NCBI GenBank assembly: GCA_031556065.1
Contig: JAVBTR010000074.1
Coordinates: forward strand, 1-30,804
DNA from: JAVBTR01 sp031556065
GTDB lineage: Bacteria > Bacillota > Clostridia > Christensenellales > Aristaeellaceae
Length of the DNA stretch: 30,804 bases
Direction: 5' to 3'
This document shows, piece by piece, positions 1-9,342 of this stretch (position 1 is its first letter; each line of letters begins with the position of its first letter). The notes under the pieces are model-generated. The model was not told where the DNA came from. It ran no database searches and was given only the letters and a program-made list of their open reading frames with translations. The position numbers and the translations under genes are program-made.

Positions 1-164
1 TAGGGCGTGTTTCAAAACTCCGGGGTGCGCAGATTCGAGAGGCAAAAACGCCAGTACAAGGCGCTAAACCGCAGGAATAGTGGCGCTATTTCAAGGTTTA
101 GCAACGCAGTAATGGCGTTTTTGCTACCGAAGATGTGCGCCATGGGGTTTTGAAACACGCCCTA
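1..164. repeat. MITE-like palindromic element, copy 1
   Basis: The element begins TAGGGCGTGTTTCAAAA and ends with its exact reverse complement, with TA at each outer edge. Symmetry runs through its length: GCAAAAACGCCA (42-53) pairs with 113-124 and GCTAAACC (63-70) with 95-102, centred near base 83, so one strand could fold into a single long hairpin. There is no reading frame for a transposase. A second element with the same ends lies at 14213-14375. A size near 160 bp, terminal inverted repeats and TA flanks fit a non-autonomous element mobilised by an IS630/Tc1-type or related transposase; that assignment is inference. The left flank lies at the window edge, so the target duplication cannot be fully confirmed here. 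Confidence 0.85.
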
Positions 165-3100
165 GTATGCTATGGCTGCCTCGGTAACTGTTTCAACCGC
201 TCCATACTCCATATTCAATGGCGCTTTAGCCGTGGTGAGCATCAGCTTAATGCGGTTAAGCTGGTTCACCTCGCTGGCGCCGGGATCGTAGTCCACCGCC
301 ACAATATTAGCAGCAGGGTAGCGCCGCCGAAGCTCGCTCATCATTCCCTTGCCTGTTACATGGTTAGGCAGGCATGCAAAGGGCTGAGCGCAGATAATAT
401 TCACAGCCCCATATTCGATCAGCTCGATCATTTCACCTGTTAAAAACCAGCCCTCTCCGCACACATTGCCAAGGGATAGCACTTCGCTCGCCTTTTCCCG
501 AAGCGCCATTATCGGCATGGGCACAAATACGTTCAGGCTACTTTCCTTAAGCAAATTCAGCACCTTGTGTTCATATTTTTCGATCATGGCCGCCCCGGTT
601 TGGGAGGCCACTGCTCCCGGCAGCCGTGATCCCAGATGCTTATAGCGCCACATGGAACCACTCATGCCATAAAGGAAGAAGCCCAAAAGTCCCGGCAGCA
701 CAGCTTCACAGCCTTCGTTTTCGATTACCCGCACCACCTGGTTATTGGCATCAGGGTGGAATTTCACCAGTATTTCCCCTACCACCCCTACCAGGGGTTT
801 GCGGGCATCACGATCAAAATCGAACGCTTCGTAGCTGCGAATAATATCTCTGGCCGCCTTTTCAATGGGGATACCAGGGCCTGCCAGCAGCCCGCTTAGT
901 TCATTGAGACAACGATCATACAACGCGTCCGCGGCACCGGGCGCCTTTTCGTAGGGGCGCACCCGCAGCGTCAGTGCGGAGATTAAATCTCCCAGGATAA
1001 TGGCCTTCAGCGCTCTTGAAATCAACTTAGGCGTATAGTGAAGGCCCGGATTGGTCTCGATGTTCGTCATGGAAATAGCAATGACCGGCACAAAGTCCAG
1101 CCCCGCGTCCTTAAGGGCTTTACGCAAAAGGGCCACATAGTTGGTGGCCCGGCAGCCGCCGCCGGTCTGGGTCAGAAGCAAAGATGTATTATGCACATCG
1201 TACTGGCCGGATAAAAGGGCGTTCATCATCTGGCCGATCACCATGATGGCCGGGTAACAGGCATCGTTATTGACATACTTTAAGCCTGTTTCAATATCCC
1301 TCTTGGTGGCTTCTAATAAGATTTTCATCTCATAGCCCTGGCACTTGAAAACCCCTTCCAGCAGTTTAAATTGTGCCGGGGCCATCTGGGGGCCGATTAA
1401 GATATGGGTCTTTTTCATTTCCCTGGTAAAAACAGGCCGTTTCAAGACCGTCTTCTCCGCTTGCGGAACAGCCTTCCCTTGCGCGTTCATGACAGCAAGA
1501 AGGGAGCGCATGCGAATCCTGGCCGCGCCTAAGTTGTTTACCTCGTCAATTTTCAAAAGGGTGTATGTACGCCCGGCGGCGGCTAAAATCTCCTGTACTT
1601 GATCGCAGGTAATGGCATCCAGTCCGCAGCCAAAGGAAGTCAGCTGCGTGAGTTCCACCCTGTCTATAGCGGCGATGCGCCCGGCTGCTTCATAAAGCCT
1701 GGTGTGGTACATCCACTGATCCCGAACCCGAATGGGCCTTTCCAGGGTGCCGGGCATTGCCACACTGTCCTCTGTTAAGACCGCCAAGCCCAGTTCGTTA
1801 ATCATCTGAGGAATACCATGGTTGATCTCCGGATCGATATGGTAAGGCCGCCCTGCCAGCACAATGCCCCGGGCACCTGTCTTTTCAAGCAGCGCAAGGG
1901 TTTCATCTCCCTTGATGCGCATGTCTTCATGAAACCTATTCAGTTCGGCCAGGCCTTTTTTTACCGCCAACCCCGTTTCCTTTTCCGTAACTCCCGCGAA
2001 GGCCAGGGCCTTGGCTAATTCCGACGCCAGTTTCTTTTTGTGATCCAGCCCCAGAAAAGGCACGATGAAGCGCACGTCAGCTCCCCTAACCTCTTCCATA
2101 TTGTTGCGGATCACCTCCGGGTAGGAGGTCACGATGGGGCAATTGAAATGATTATCGGAGCCCGGGTTTTCCTTTTGTTCGTAGGGAATACAGGGGTAAA
2201 AAATAGTGGTGATGCCTTTTTCGATTAAGTCCATTACATGGCCATGGGCCAGCTTAGCCGGGTAGCAGACACTTTCAGAAGAAATGGTATGCATGCCCTT
2301 TTCGAATATCTTCCGGTTGGATTCCCCGGACAATACCACCGAAAACCCCAGCTCCGTTAAAACCGTATGCCATAAAGGATAATCCTCGTACATGTTCAGC
2401 GCCCGTGGAATGCCAATAACGCCTCTGGGGGCGGTCTCTCTTTGTAAAGATTGGTAGCCGAAAACCCGTTCATGTTTGTAAGCGAACAAATTAGGCAGTT
2501 TTTTTTCGCTGGCAGGGGCATCAGAACCCCGCTCGCAGCGGTTGCCGCTAATCAGCCTACGGCCATCGGCAAAGGTGGAGATGGTCAGGCGGCATTTGTT
2601 TTCGCAGCGGCGGCACCGGGCATTTTGTGTTTCCATGGTAAATGCTTCAAGCGTTTGTAAATCCACAAGGGTGGAAGCACTTTTGCCATCCCATTTTTCT
2701 TTAGCCATCAGCGCCGCGCCATAGGCGCCCATAAGCCCTGCGATGTTGGGCCGCACCACCTGGGCCCCTGAAACGATTTCAAAACAGCGTAGCACCGCGT
2801 CGTTTAAAAAGGTTCCTCCCTGGACTACCACATGGCTACCCAATTGCTTTGGATCACGCAGCTTGATCACCTTATACAGGGCATTTCGCACCACCGAATA
2901 GCTAAGCCCGGCGGAAAGGTCCGCCACGGTAGCCCCTTCCTTTTGCGCCTGCTTCACTTTGGAATTCATAAACACCGTGCACCTTGTGCCCAAATCCACC
3001 GGGTAAGCAGCGTTTAGCGCCTCTACGGCAAAATCCGAAACATTCATGGCCAGGGTCTGGGCAAAGGTCTGCAAGAAAGAGCCGCAGCCAGATGAACAGG

Positions 3101-4427
3101 CCTCGTTTAAAACGATCTGGTCAATAGCGCCGTCCTTAATCATAATGCATTTCATATCCTGGCCGCCAATATCGATCACACAGTTTACTTCCGGGCAAAA
3201 GGCTCTGGCCGCCATATAATGGGCCATGGTTTCGATTTCCCCATCATCCAAAGAAAAGGCGGTGCGGATCAGGTTTTCGCCATAGCCCGTAACGCAGGCT
3301 CTGGCGATATAGGCGTTTTTCGGCATCAAGCCGCAAATTTCTTTCAACACGCTCAAAGCCCCCGGCACTGGAGAACCCTCGTTAGAGGCGTAATGGCTGT
3401 AGACCACCGCCCCCGCTTGGTTAATCAGCGCGGCCTTGGTGGTGGTGCTGCCGGCGTCCACCCCTAAAAACAGCGGCCCCGCCTGGTTTGCAAGCAGCAG
3501 TATGTCCGCCTTTTCTTTTTCGTGGCGTGCAACAAAGGCCGCTCTTTCTTTTTCATCTTTAAAAAGTGGCGGCAGGGTTTCTGTCTCCCCCGGATGCTTA
3601 TCGGCCCTTTGCCAGCGGTTCAGCAGTTCCCTGGCCGTGGCGGGAACCCGCTTTTCCAATTGATTTTCGTTTAGCGCCGCGCCAATGGCCACAAACAATT
3701 CTGAATCCTCCGGCAAGGTAAAGCGGTATGCGAATTTCAGTTGTTTTTCGAAAGCTTTACGCAACTGAGGCAAAAACGTTAAGGGTCCGCCTAAGAATAC
3801 CACATTCCCTTCGATTTTTCGCCCACAAGCCAGACCGGCCACCGTTTGGTTCACCACTGCATGGAATACCGAAGCCGCCAGGTCTTCTCTTTTCGCGCCC
3901 TCGTTAATCAGAATCTGCAAATCGCTCTTGGCAAACACCCCGCACCGGGAGGCGATAGGATAAATGGTGGTGGCCTGGGCCGCCAGCCCATCAAGGCCTG
4001 TGGCATCGGTTTTAAGAAGCCCCGACATCTGGTCTATAAAGGAACCGGTTCCCCCGGCGCAGCTTCCGTTCATGCGCTGTTCCGGCACAGGATGCAAAAA
4101 GGTAATCTTCGCATCCTCTCCGCCTAGCTCAATAATCACATCCGACTCCGGCATAGACAAACGCACTGCCTCGGTTTCTGCGATTACTTCCTGCACAAAG
4201 GGCACCTCCATGGCCTCCGCCGCCATAAAACCGGCAGAACCCGCAATGCCCACCGTCATTTTATCGTCTGGATATGCTTGCGCTATCTTAACCAAAAAAG
4301 CTTCCAATTCGTTTTCAATATCGGAATGATGGCGGCGGTAAACCTTTTCAATGATTCTGCCTCCATCCATCAGCACCGCTTTAATCGTGGTGGAACCGAT
4401 ATCGATTCCCAGCTTCAAATCCGCCAT
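162..4427 (-). CDS. Giant 2-hydroxyacyl-CoA dehydratase activase-type protein
   Basis: A 1421-residue protein of the BadF/BadG/HgdC activase superfamily. It has two ASKHA ATPase domains: the first starts with GIDIGSTT (7-14) and carries GSCAGGTGSF (121-130); the second starts with GVDAGSTTTK (322-331) and carries NEACSSGCGSF (441-451). The cysteines in these glycine motifs match those that hold the bridging [4Fe-4S] cluster in known activases. A CxxCxxxC segment (605-612) follows, then a DUF2229-like region from about 670 and a long C-terminal part resembling the dehydratase subunit fold. Known activases couple ATP hydrolysis to electron injection into a dehydratase; the substrate of this large fused class is not established. 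No separate dehydratase gene lies nearby. GAGG stands 8 bases before the ATG. The stop codon TAG is formed by the last base pairs of the adjoining miniature element, so the original C-terminus may have differed. Confidence 0.88.
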   Translation of the reverse strand: MADLKLGIDIGSTTIKAVLMDGGRIIEKVYRRHHSDIENELEAFLVKIAQAYPDDKMTVGIAGSAGFMAAEAMEVPFVQEVIAETEAVRLSMPESDVIIELGGEDAKITFLHPVPEQRMNGSCAGGTGSFIDQMSGLLKTDATGLDGLAAQATTIYPIASRCGVFAKSDLQILINEGAKREDLAASVFHAVVNQTVAGLACGRKIEGNVVFLGGPLTFLPQLRKAFEKQLKFAYRFTLPEDSELFVAIGAALNENQLEKRVPATARELLNRWQRADKHPGETETLPPLFKDEKERAAFVARHEKEKADILLLANQAGPLFLGVDAGSTTTKAALINQAGAVVYSHYASNEGSPVPGALSVLKEICGLMPKNAYIARACVTGYGENLIRTAFSLDDGEIETMAHYMAARAFCPEVNCVIDIGGQDMKCIMIKDGAIDQIVLNEACSSGCGSFLQTFAQTLAMNVSDFAVEALNAAYPVDLGTRCTVFMNSKVKQAQKEGATVADLSAGLSYSVVRNALYKVIKLRDPKQLGSHVVVQGGTFLNDAVLRCFEIVSGAQVVRPNIAGLMGAYGAALMAKEKWDGKSASTLVDLQTLEAFTMETQNARCRRCENKCRLTISTFADGRRLISGNRCERGSDAPASEKKLPNLFAYKHERVFGYQSLQRETAPRGVIGIPRALNMYEDYPLWHTVLTELGFSVVLSGESNRKIFEKGMHTISSESVCYPAKLAHGHVMDLIEKGITTIFYPCIPYEQKENPGSDNHFNCPIVTSYPEVIRNNMEEVRGADVRFIVPFLGLDHKKKLASELAKALAFAGVTEKETGLAVKKGLAELNRFHEDMRIKGDETLALLEKTGARGIVLAGRPYHIDPEINHGIPQMINELGLAVLTEDSVAMPGTLERPIRVRDQWMYHTRLYEAAGRIAAIDRVELTQLTSFGCGLDAITCDQVQEILAAAGRTYTLLKIDEVNNLGAARIRMRSLLAVMNAQGKAVPQAEKTVLKRPVFTREMKKTHILIGPQMAPAQFKLLEGVFKCQGYEMKILLEATKRDIETGLKYVNNDACYPAIMVIGQMMNALLSGQYDVHNTSLLLTQTGGGCRATNYVALLRKALKDAGLDFVPVIAISMTNIETNPGLHYTPKLISRALKAIILGDLISALTLRVRPYEKAPGAADALYDRCLNELSGLLAGPGIPIEKAARDIIRSYEAFDFDRDARKPLVGVVGEILVKFHPDANNQVVRVIENEGCEAVLPGLLGFFLYGMSGSMWRYKHLGSRLPGAVASQTGAAMIEKYEHKVLNLLKESSLNVFVPMPIMALREKASEVLSLGNVCGEGWFLTGEMIELIEYGAVNIICAQPFACLPNHVTGKGMMSELRRRYPAANIVAVDYDPGASEVNQLNRIKLMLTTAKAPLNMEYGAVETVTEAAIAY

Positions 4428-4459
4428 TTCTGCTACCTCGTCTTATATTGTACTGTTCC

Positions 4460-4465
4460 ATTATA
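4460..4465 (-). promoter_or_regulatory. -10 box for the activase gene
   Basis: A perfect TATAAT on the minus strand lies about 33 bases upstream of the activase ATG. No good -35 hexamer is seen at normal spacing; the nearest TTTACA is 20 bases away. It sits in the short divergent region shared with the beta-galactosidase promoter. Confidence 0.45.
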
Positions 4466-4533
4466 GCAGGTTAAGATTAAGCTAGTGTAAACTTTTGTCG
4501 AAATTTTTGCGCTTTATCTGAGCATGCCACTTA

Positions 4534-4542
4534 TGGTATACT
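4534..4542 (+). promoter_or_regulatory. Extended -10 promoter for the beta-galactosidase
   Basis: TGGTATACT is an extended -10 element (TG-n-TATACT) 38 bases before the start codon. The -35 position has only a weak TTTATC. The same TGGTATA form precedes the genes at 6754 and 11437 and, on the minus strand, the kinase at 28795-29730. Confidence 0.5.
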
Positions 4543-4579
4543 CAGTACAGCAGAAAAAAAGAAAGGACGAGATTAAATA

Positions 4580-6544
4580 ATGGCAATTTGTTTTGGCGTA
4601 GATTATTACCCGGAGCACTGGCCCCGTGAAAGATGGGAAACCGATGCCCGCATGATGCAAGAAATGGGCATCGATGTGGTACGCATGGGCGAATTTTCCT
4701 GGAGCTTATTAGAGCCTTCTGAAGGCTGTTTTGAATTTAGCTGGCTTAATGACGCAGTGGAGCTCATGGCCCAGCATGGCATCAAAAGCATTCTAGGCAC
4801 CCCCACCGCCGCCCCTCCGGCCTGGATCATTCAGCGGAACCCGGAAATCCAGCCCCTGGACGCCAAGGGCCTTACCAGGCATTTTGGCGGCCGGCACCAC
4901 GATTGCCAATCGAACCCCGTTTACAGGGAACATATCCGTCGCTATGTTTCAGCCTTCGCGGCTCATTTTGGTTCTAATCCCAATGTGATCGGCTTCCAGG
5001 TGGACAATGAGCTGGGCAACAGCCATGGGGAGCTTTGCATGTGCCCGGCATGTGAAAAGCGTTTCCAATCTTGGTTAGAAAGAAAATACGGCGACATTGA
5101 AAGCTTGAACCAGCGCTGGGGTACCGCGTTTTGGAGCCAGGGATATCAAAACTTTGCCCAGATCCAAGCACCAAAAAACACCGTTACAGGTGAAAACCCC
5201 TCCCAAATCCTGGATTGGAAGCGTTTTTGCTCCGATTTGGTAGCGGAGTTTCATCTTTTCCAGGCTAAGATTTTAAGAAACGCTGCCCCGGATAAATTCA
5301 TCACCCACAACATGATGGGCTTTTCCGATAAAGTAAGCTATTACGAGCTTGGAAAGCAGCTGGATTTTGCTTCCCACGACCAATATCCCGGCGGCCATTT
5401 TCAGCCGGATCAGGGCTTCCCTCACGCGGAAAGGCAAGCAGCGGATTTGGACTTTATCCGCAGCATCAAGCAAGCGCCATTTTGGATCATGGAGCAGCAG
5501 TCCGGCATTACCGGCTGGGAAATCCTAGGCCGCGCTCCCAAGCCAGGCCAATTGGGGCTATGGGCCACCCAGTGTATTGCCCACGGCGCGGACACAGTGG
5601 TGTTCTTCCGCTGGCGATCCTGCCTTTATGGTACAGAGCAATACTGGCACGGCATTTTGCCCCACAGCGGCATCCCTGGGCGCTATCACCGGGAAATCAG
5701 CGCCTTCATGAAAGACACCCGGCCCTTATTGGAAAACATTCAGGGGGCCATGCCGCCTAAGCAGGCCGCCATCCTTTTTTCCTACGATCAAGAATACGCC
5801 TTCACCATTCAGCCCCATCACCCCAAGCTTAGCTATATGAGCCATTTGATGACTTACTACAAGGCCCTTTTCGAAAGCAATATCCCTGTGGATTTTGTAA
5901 ACAATGAAATGGATTTAAGCGCATACCCTGTTGTGATTGCACCACTGCAATACTTAATGACAAAGGAATTAGCCGAAAAATTCAAGGCCTATGCCGCCCA
6001 AGGTGGAACCCTGGTTTTAACCATGCGGGCCGGTATTAAGGATTGGGACAACAACGCTTTAGACGCTTCCCAGCCGCCTGTTATGCTGACCGACTTAACA
6101 GGCGTAGAGCAAACCGAATACGATTGCCTGCGGGATATAACCATGGATATCCTTTGGGGCAGCGAGCATTACACCAGTGAAAAATGGTGCGATGTTCTGA
6201 AAACCACTACTGCCAAACCCTTGGCCATCTATGGCAGCGAATTTTACCAGGGCACCCCTGCCATTACTGTCAACGCCTATGGACGGGGTCAGGTCTACTA
6301 TGTTGGCACTGAAATGAGCGGGGACCTTGCCAAACGCTTTATGGAAGAATTACCTTTAAAGCCATTGACCGCACCTGTTCCGGGCATTGAAGTGGCTGCC
6401 AGAACCAAAGATGGCCGGGAATACCTTTTCATTCTCAACCACACAGGCGAAAGCAAGATTTTCACGCCTCCTGAAGGCTACCAGCCCCTGAACCACCAAG
6501 GCCATTTATTACCGCCCTATTCGGCCCATATCTATATCAAGTAA
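4580..6544 (+). CDS. Beta-galactosidase, glycoside hydrolase family 42
   Basis: A 654-residue GH42 enzyme, normal length for the family, which removes terminal beta-galactosyl groups by a retaining mechanism. The start FGVDYYPEHWP is typical. The acid/base is E144 in VDNELG and the nucleophile E305 in WIMEQQSG. Four cysteines (C109, C153, C155, C158) match the structural zinc site of GH42 enzymes. The (beta/alpha)8 barrel covers roughly residues 1-390, followed by the Rossmann-like trimerisation domain and a small beta C-terminal domain. There is no signal peptide, so it acts on imported oligosaccharides in the cytoplasm. An AAAGGA motif lies 12 bases before the ATG, slightly far. It is monocistronic, with no sugar transporter or regulator beside it, so the physiological substrate (lactose, galactan or galacto-oligosaccharides) cannot be told. 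Confidence 0.93.
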   Translation: MAICFGVDYYPEHWPRERWETDARMMQEMGIDVVRMGEFSWSLLEPSEGCFEFSWLNDAVELMAQHGIKSILGTPTAAPPAWIIQRNPEIQPLDAKGLTRHFGGRHHDCQSNPVYREHIRRYVSAFAAHFGSNPNVIGFQVDNELGNSHGELCMCPACEKRFQSWLERKYGDIESLNQRWGTAFWSQGYQNFAQIQAPKNTVTGENPSQILDWKRFCSDLVAEFHLFQAKILRNAAPDKFITHNMMGFSDKVSYYELGKQLDFASHDQYPGGHFQPDQGFPHAERQAADLDFIRSIKQAPFWIMEQQSGITGWEILGRAPKPGQLGLWATQCIAHGADTVVFFRWRSCLYGTEQYWHGILPHSGIPGRYHREISAFMKDTRPLLENIQGAMPPKQAAILFSYDQEYAFTIQPHHPKLSYMSHLMTYYKALFESNIPVDFVNNEMDLSAYPVVIAPLQYLMTKELAEKFKAYAAQGGTLVLTMRAGIKDWDNNALDASQPPVMLTDLTGVEQTEYDCLRDITMDILWGSEHYTSEKWCDVLKTTTAKPLAIYGSEFYQGTPAITVNAYGRGQVYYVGTEMSGDLAKRFMEELPLKPLTAPVPGIEVAARTKDGREYLFILNHTGESKIFTPPEGYQPLNHQGHLLPPYSAHIYIK

Positions 6545-6545
6545 A

Positions 6546-6735
6546 ACATGGTTATCCACGGGCCAATACGCCGACTCTCCCGCCTCACCGTAAACCCAGT
6601 CCTGATTCACCCCTGCGGTAAACACAGGATGCTCAATATTAAAAGCATTTTCAATATAATGCAGTGCCAGGTTGGAAATGTTTTTTCTTTGCTCATATGC
6701 AATAAAATGGTATAATGAATACGTTCTAATGTTCG
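6546..6735 (-). pseudogene. Possible gene remnant opposite the GH42/secreted-protein gap
   Basis: The minus strand reads open for more than 60 codons across this gap, with a protein-like composition, for example DWVYGEAGESAYWPVDNH, then runs into the 3' end of the beta-galactosidase before a stop. It has no start codon or ribosome binding site and overlaps the promoter of the next plus-strand gene. I do not recognise the family. It may be the surviving 3' part of a lost gene, or chance. Confidence 0.25.
6708..6716 (+). promoter_or_regulatory. Extended -10 promoter for the small secreted protein
   Basis: TGGTATAAT, a consensus extended -10, lies 37 bases before the ATG at 6754. A weak TTTGCT is 17 bases upstream of the hexamer. 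Confidence 0.55.
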
Positions 6736-6753
6736 AAAGGAGGTAATGCCCAT

Positions 6754-7260
6754 ATGAAAAAGTTTTTTTGCCTGTTTCTAAGCCTCATGCTACTGGTAGC
6801 CATGCCTGCGCTAGCCAACGAATCTCCCCTGGTTAGCATGGTCAATCCTTGGGTCACCTGCACCCTGGAGGAAGCTTTCGCCATCATCGGGACTCCCTTT
6901 GAAATTGCTGTGCCCGATGGCTACGGCAATATAAGCTGTGCTTACCTCATGGAAAAATTCGCCACCACCGGCGATGTGATCCGTCTGGCCTACCAAGAAG
7001 GGGATGACTTGTTCCGCGTTCACATCAGCGTCCCCAAAGAGGGTGAAGACGCGTTCACTTTCACTGGAGAAGATGCCATCCTGGTTGAAAACAACGAGCT
7101 GCAGGGCTATTTCACACCGGATACACATACCTTGGTTTATTATATCGATCAATATGAGATCAGCGTCGATTCCGCTTTGATCACCGAAGAAACGGCAGCC
7201 ATCTTCTTGCTAAGCGTTTATCCCGAGCATGTGGACAGCGACGAAGCATACCCTGTCTGA
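6754..7260 (+). CDS. Small secreted protein of unknown function
   Basis: 168 residues with a clear Sec signal peptide: MKKFF, a hydrophobic stretch, then a probable cleavage after PALA-N near residue 21. The lipobox cysteine is absent, so it should be released or wall-associated rather than lipid-anchored. The mature part is acidic and seems to be a small alpha/beta domain without recognisable catalytic motifs. AAAGGAGG lies 9 bases before the ATG, a strong site. It has its own promoter and is separated by a long bidirectional hairpin from the envelope operon coming the other way. No function is proposed. Confidence 0.75.
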   Translation: MKKFFCLFLSLMLLVAMPALANESPLVSMVNPWVTCTLEEAFAIIGTPFEIAVPDGYGNISCAYLMEKFATTGDVIRLAYQEGDDLFRVHISVPKEGEDAFTFTGEDAILVENNELQGYFTPDTHTLVYYIDQYEISVDSALITEETAAIFLLSVYPEHVDSDEAYPV

Positions 7261-7268
7261 TGACAGCT

Positions 7269-7335
7269 GAACATGTCAACATATGAAAAGGGCCTGGAGA
7301 AAATCTCCAGACCCTTTTCATATGTTGACATGTTC
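7269..7335. terminator. Long bidirectional terminator hairpin
   Basis: Two 32-base arms pair at 31 positions (one C/A mismatch) around an AAA loop. It lies between the convergent genes ending at 7260 and 7345 and can act on both. The arms start with GAACATGTCAACATATG. The stem is much longer than a usual intrinsic terminator. Confidence 0.85.
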
Positions 7336-7344
7336 TTATTCCTT

Positions 7345-8646
7345 TTATCTTCTTCTGCCGCCGCCTCCAAAGTTCATGTTTCCCCCACCGCCATGGCCAA
7401 AACCCATTCCGCCGCCTCCCTGGCCGGAGGTTATTGTGTTCACTAAGCTCCCATTCTGGTAAAGCTCATAGCTCTGGCCGCTGGTCATGCCCCCTACGGA
7501 AAACGCCAAATAGCTGCAATCAATCGGCAAAACAATGGTCGCCACTTCCTGGCCATCTTTTTTCAGCACCAAGGCAGCGCCCTTGCTCATGCTGCCCTGG
7601 GTGTAAACATAGCTCTGTTCCCCTGTGGGCACCTGGCCCACGCCGGAACCACCGAGAATAATCGTGCCACCAGTTACCGTCAGGCTCCCATCGCAGTCGA
7701 TGGCTTCGTTATCCGGGGTAGAGTTAATAAAGGAATAAACCCAGCCACCGGAAATATGAATGGTGCCGTTGGAATCCAGCCCATCGCCTCCGGCAATAAG
7801 ACTCACCGTGCCCCCTGTAATAGTAATATCATACGCGCCGGCAGATTGCTGGCTCCATGGTCCCCAGCCGCCGCTTGCATCCGCGCCGCCTGCGGCATTG
7901 ATTCCGTCATCCGACGAAACGAGATACATGCTCCCGCCGGAAATCAGTATATTCGCCGCCTCCAGTCCTTCATAGGATTGGGTCACGGTTATATTGCCAG
8001 CTTCAATGGTCAGCGTTTCATCGGCGTGAACGCCATCGTCCCCTGCGGCAATGGTCAAATCTCCCCCTACGATGGTAATGCTGTTGCCCGCATGAATCCC
8101 ATCGTTCTTAGCAGTCACGTTCAGGCTTCCGGACACGACTACAATATCGTCCTTGGATTGGATACCGTTATGGGCGTTGCCCAGCACCTGCAAATAGCCT
8201 GTGCCGTTGATGGAAAGATCCTCCGTGCAGTACAGCGCCGCCCCATCGGTTTGGGTGCCGTTGCTTATGAGTGTATTTTCTGTGCCCTCTTCCAACGTAA
8301 TGGTCAGTTTATCCAGGGTTTGCCCATGGATGGCCGCGCCAGTTTCGTTTGTAATACTCGCGCCATTTAAAACCAGGTGCACCTTTTCATCTTCCGGGGC
8401 CGCTATCACAATTTGGCCATCCACAAGCGCGCCGGAAATAACATACGTGCCTTTTAACGTAATGGTAACTGTACCGCCATCAGCCGTGGCACCAACGCCT
8501 TTAATAGAAGCGCTGTCTCCTAAAAGGGTAATAAACGTAGCCGAGGTATCCCAGGCGGTTTTTGTATCCGCGTTTTTTAGTTCCGCCGCCATGGCGCCGG
8601 AGCACATAAGAACCATTATCAATAACAGTATCAGACATTTTTTCAT
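7345..8646 (-). CDS. Secreted carbohydrate-binding beta-helix protein (Cthe_2159/DUF4353 family)
   Basis: 433 residues. A signal peptide (MKKCLILLLIM...AMA-A, about 20 residues) is followed by a repetitive right-handed beta-helix with recurring turns such as NDGIHAGNSITI, DDGVHADETLTI and DDGINAAGG. This matches the Cthe_2159 family, whose founding member from Clostridium thermocellum binds acidic plant polysaccharides and has a pectate-lyase-like fold. The C-terminus ends in a glycine-rich tail with a basic GGGGRRR end, perhaps contacting the wall. It is the last gene of the minus-strand operon, 12 bases after the DUF4956 gene. Family members often sit beside VTC and DUF4956 genes, as here. 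Whether it has lyase activity or only binds is not known from sequence. Confidence 0.85.
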   Translation of the reverse strand: MKKCLILLLIMVLMCSGAMAAELKNADTKTAWDTSATFITLLGDSASIKGVGATADGGTVTITLKGTYVISGALVDGQIVIAAPEDEKVHLVLNGASITNETGAAIHGQTLDKLTITLEEGTENTLISNGTQTDGAALYCTEDLSINGTGYLQVLGNAHNGIQSKDDIVVVSGSLNVTAKNDGIHAGNSITIVGGDLTIAAGDDGVHADETLTIEAGNITVTQSYEGLEAANILISGGSMYLVSSDDGINAAGGADASGGWGPWSQQSAGAYDITITGGTVSLIAGGDGLDSNGTIHISGGWVYSFINSTPDNEAIDCDGSLTVTGGTIILGGSGVGQVPTGEQSYVYTQGSMSKGAALVLKKDGQEVATIVLPIDCSYLAFSVGGMTSGQSYELYQNGSLVNTITSGQGGGGMGFGHGGGGNMNFGGGGRRR

Positions 8647-8658
8647 GTTTTCACATCC

Positions 8659-9342
8659 TTAAAAGGTATCGGTTTGAGGAGCGTCCATGGTCAAAATAAT
8701 GTTCAGGTTGCCGTTTCGGCAACGCAGTTCATCTAAAAATGCTTTTTCAGATAAATCCTTTTTGGTTTGTACATTGTAAGTCAATTCGTACAGGCTGCCC
8801 AAATCCGTTGTACGCACTTTCAAAAGCTTGTAATCATTGGTGTATTTTTGCAAGACCGAATCAAACGCGTTTTCAAAATCCAAATCTTCCGGCACCATGA
8901 TTTTAAGCCGCTTGGGGCTCCCCTTGGGCTTGCCAAATTGAACCGCGCTCAGCGCCGCTACTGCCATACAAAGCAATACTGCCACCACCGCAGCATAAGC
9001 TACATAGCCCATGCCGCAGGCCAGACCAACAGCCATGGTCATCAGAACAAACATAATGTCTTTAGGCTCTCCAGGGGCGCTACGGAAGCGGATAATAGCA
9101 AAGGCCCCTGCCAGGCTAAACGCCCGCGCCACATTGGAACCCACCAAAAGAATAATCACTGTGACCACCGCCGGCAGCATTACCAAGGTGATAGCAAAGC
9201 TTTCCGAAGAGATGCCGCCGGTATGGGTCTTCATATAGGAAAAGGCAACCATTAACCCCAATACAAGGGACACACCAAGGGAAAGCACCAAATTACCCAA
9301 AGCGATGGTGGTATCCCCTGCAGCAAAAATTGAATCAAACAT
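8659..9342 (-). CDS. DUF4956 multi-pass membrane protein
   Basis: 227 residues from the chosen start. Four hydrophobic segments fill the first 140 residues, with the conserved AFAIIRFRSAPGEPKD loop typical of DUF4956; the remaining part is a soluble alpha/beta domain in the cytoplasm. Function is unknown, but the family co-occurs with VTC-domain genes, suggesting a membrane partner of the polymerase. The start at 9342 is preferred over an ATG at 9360 because AAAGAGG lies 8 bases before it and it overlaps the stop of the upstream gene as ATGTTTGA, an 8-base coupling. The 9360 start has no binding site. Confidence 0.85.
   Translation of the reverse strand: MFDSIFAAGDTTIALGNLVLSLGVSLVLGLMVAFSYMKTHTGGISSESFAITLVMLPAVVTVIILLVGSNVARAFSLAGAFAIIRFRSAPGEPKDIMFVLMTMAVGLACGMGYVAYAAVVAVLLCMAVAALSAVQFGKPKGSPKRLKIMVPEDLDFENAFDSVLQKYTNDYKLLKVRTTDLGSLYELTYNVQTKKDLSEKAFLDELRCRNGNLNIILTMDAPQTDTF

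Noticed and set aside
7756..8370. Plus-strand open frame of 204 codons
   Set aside because: It is a shadow of the repetitive beta-helix gene on the minus strand.
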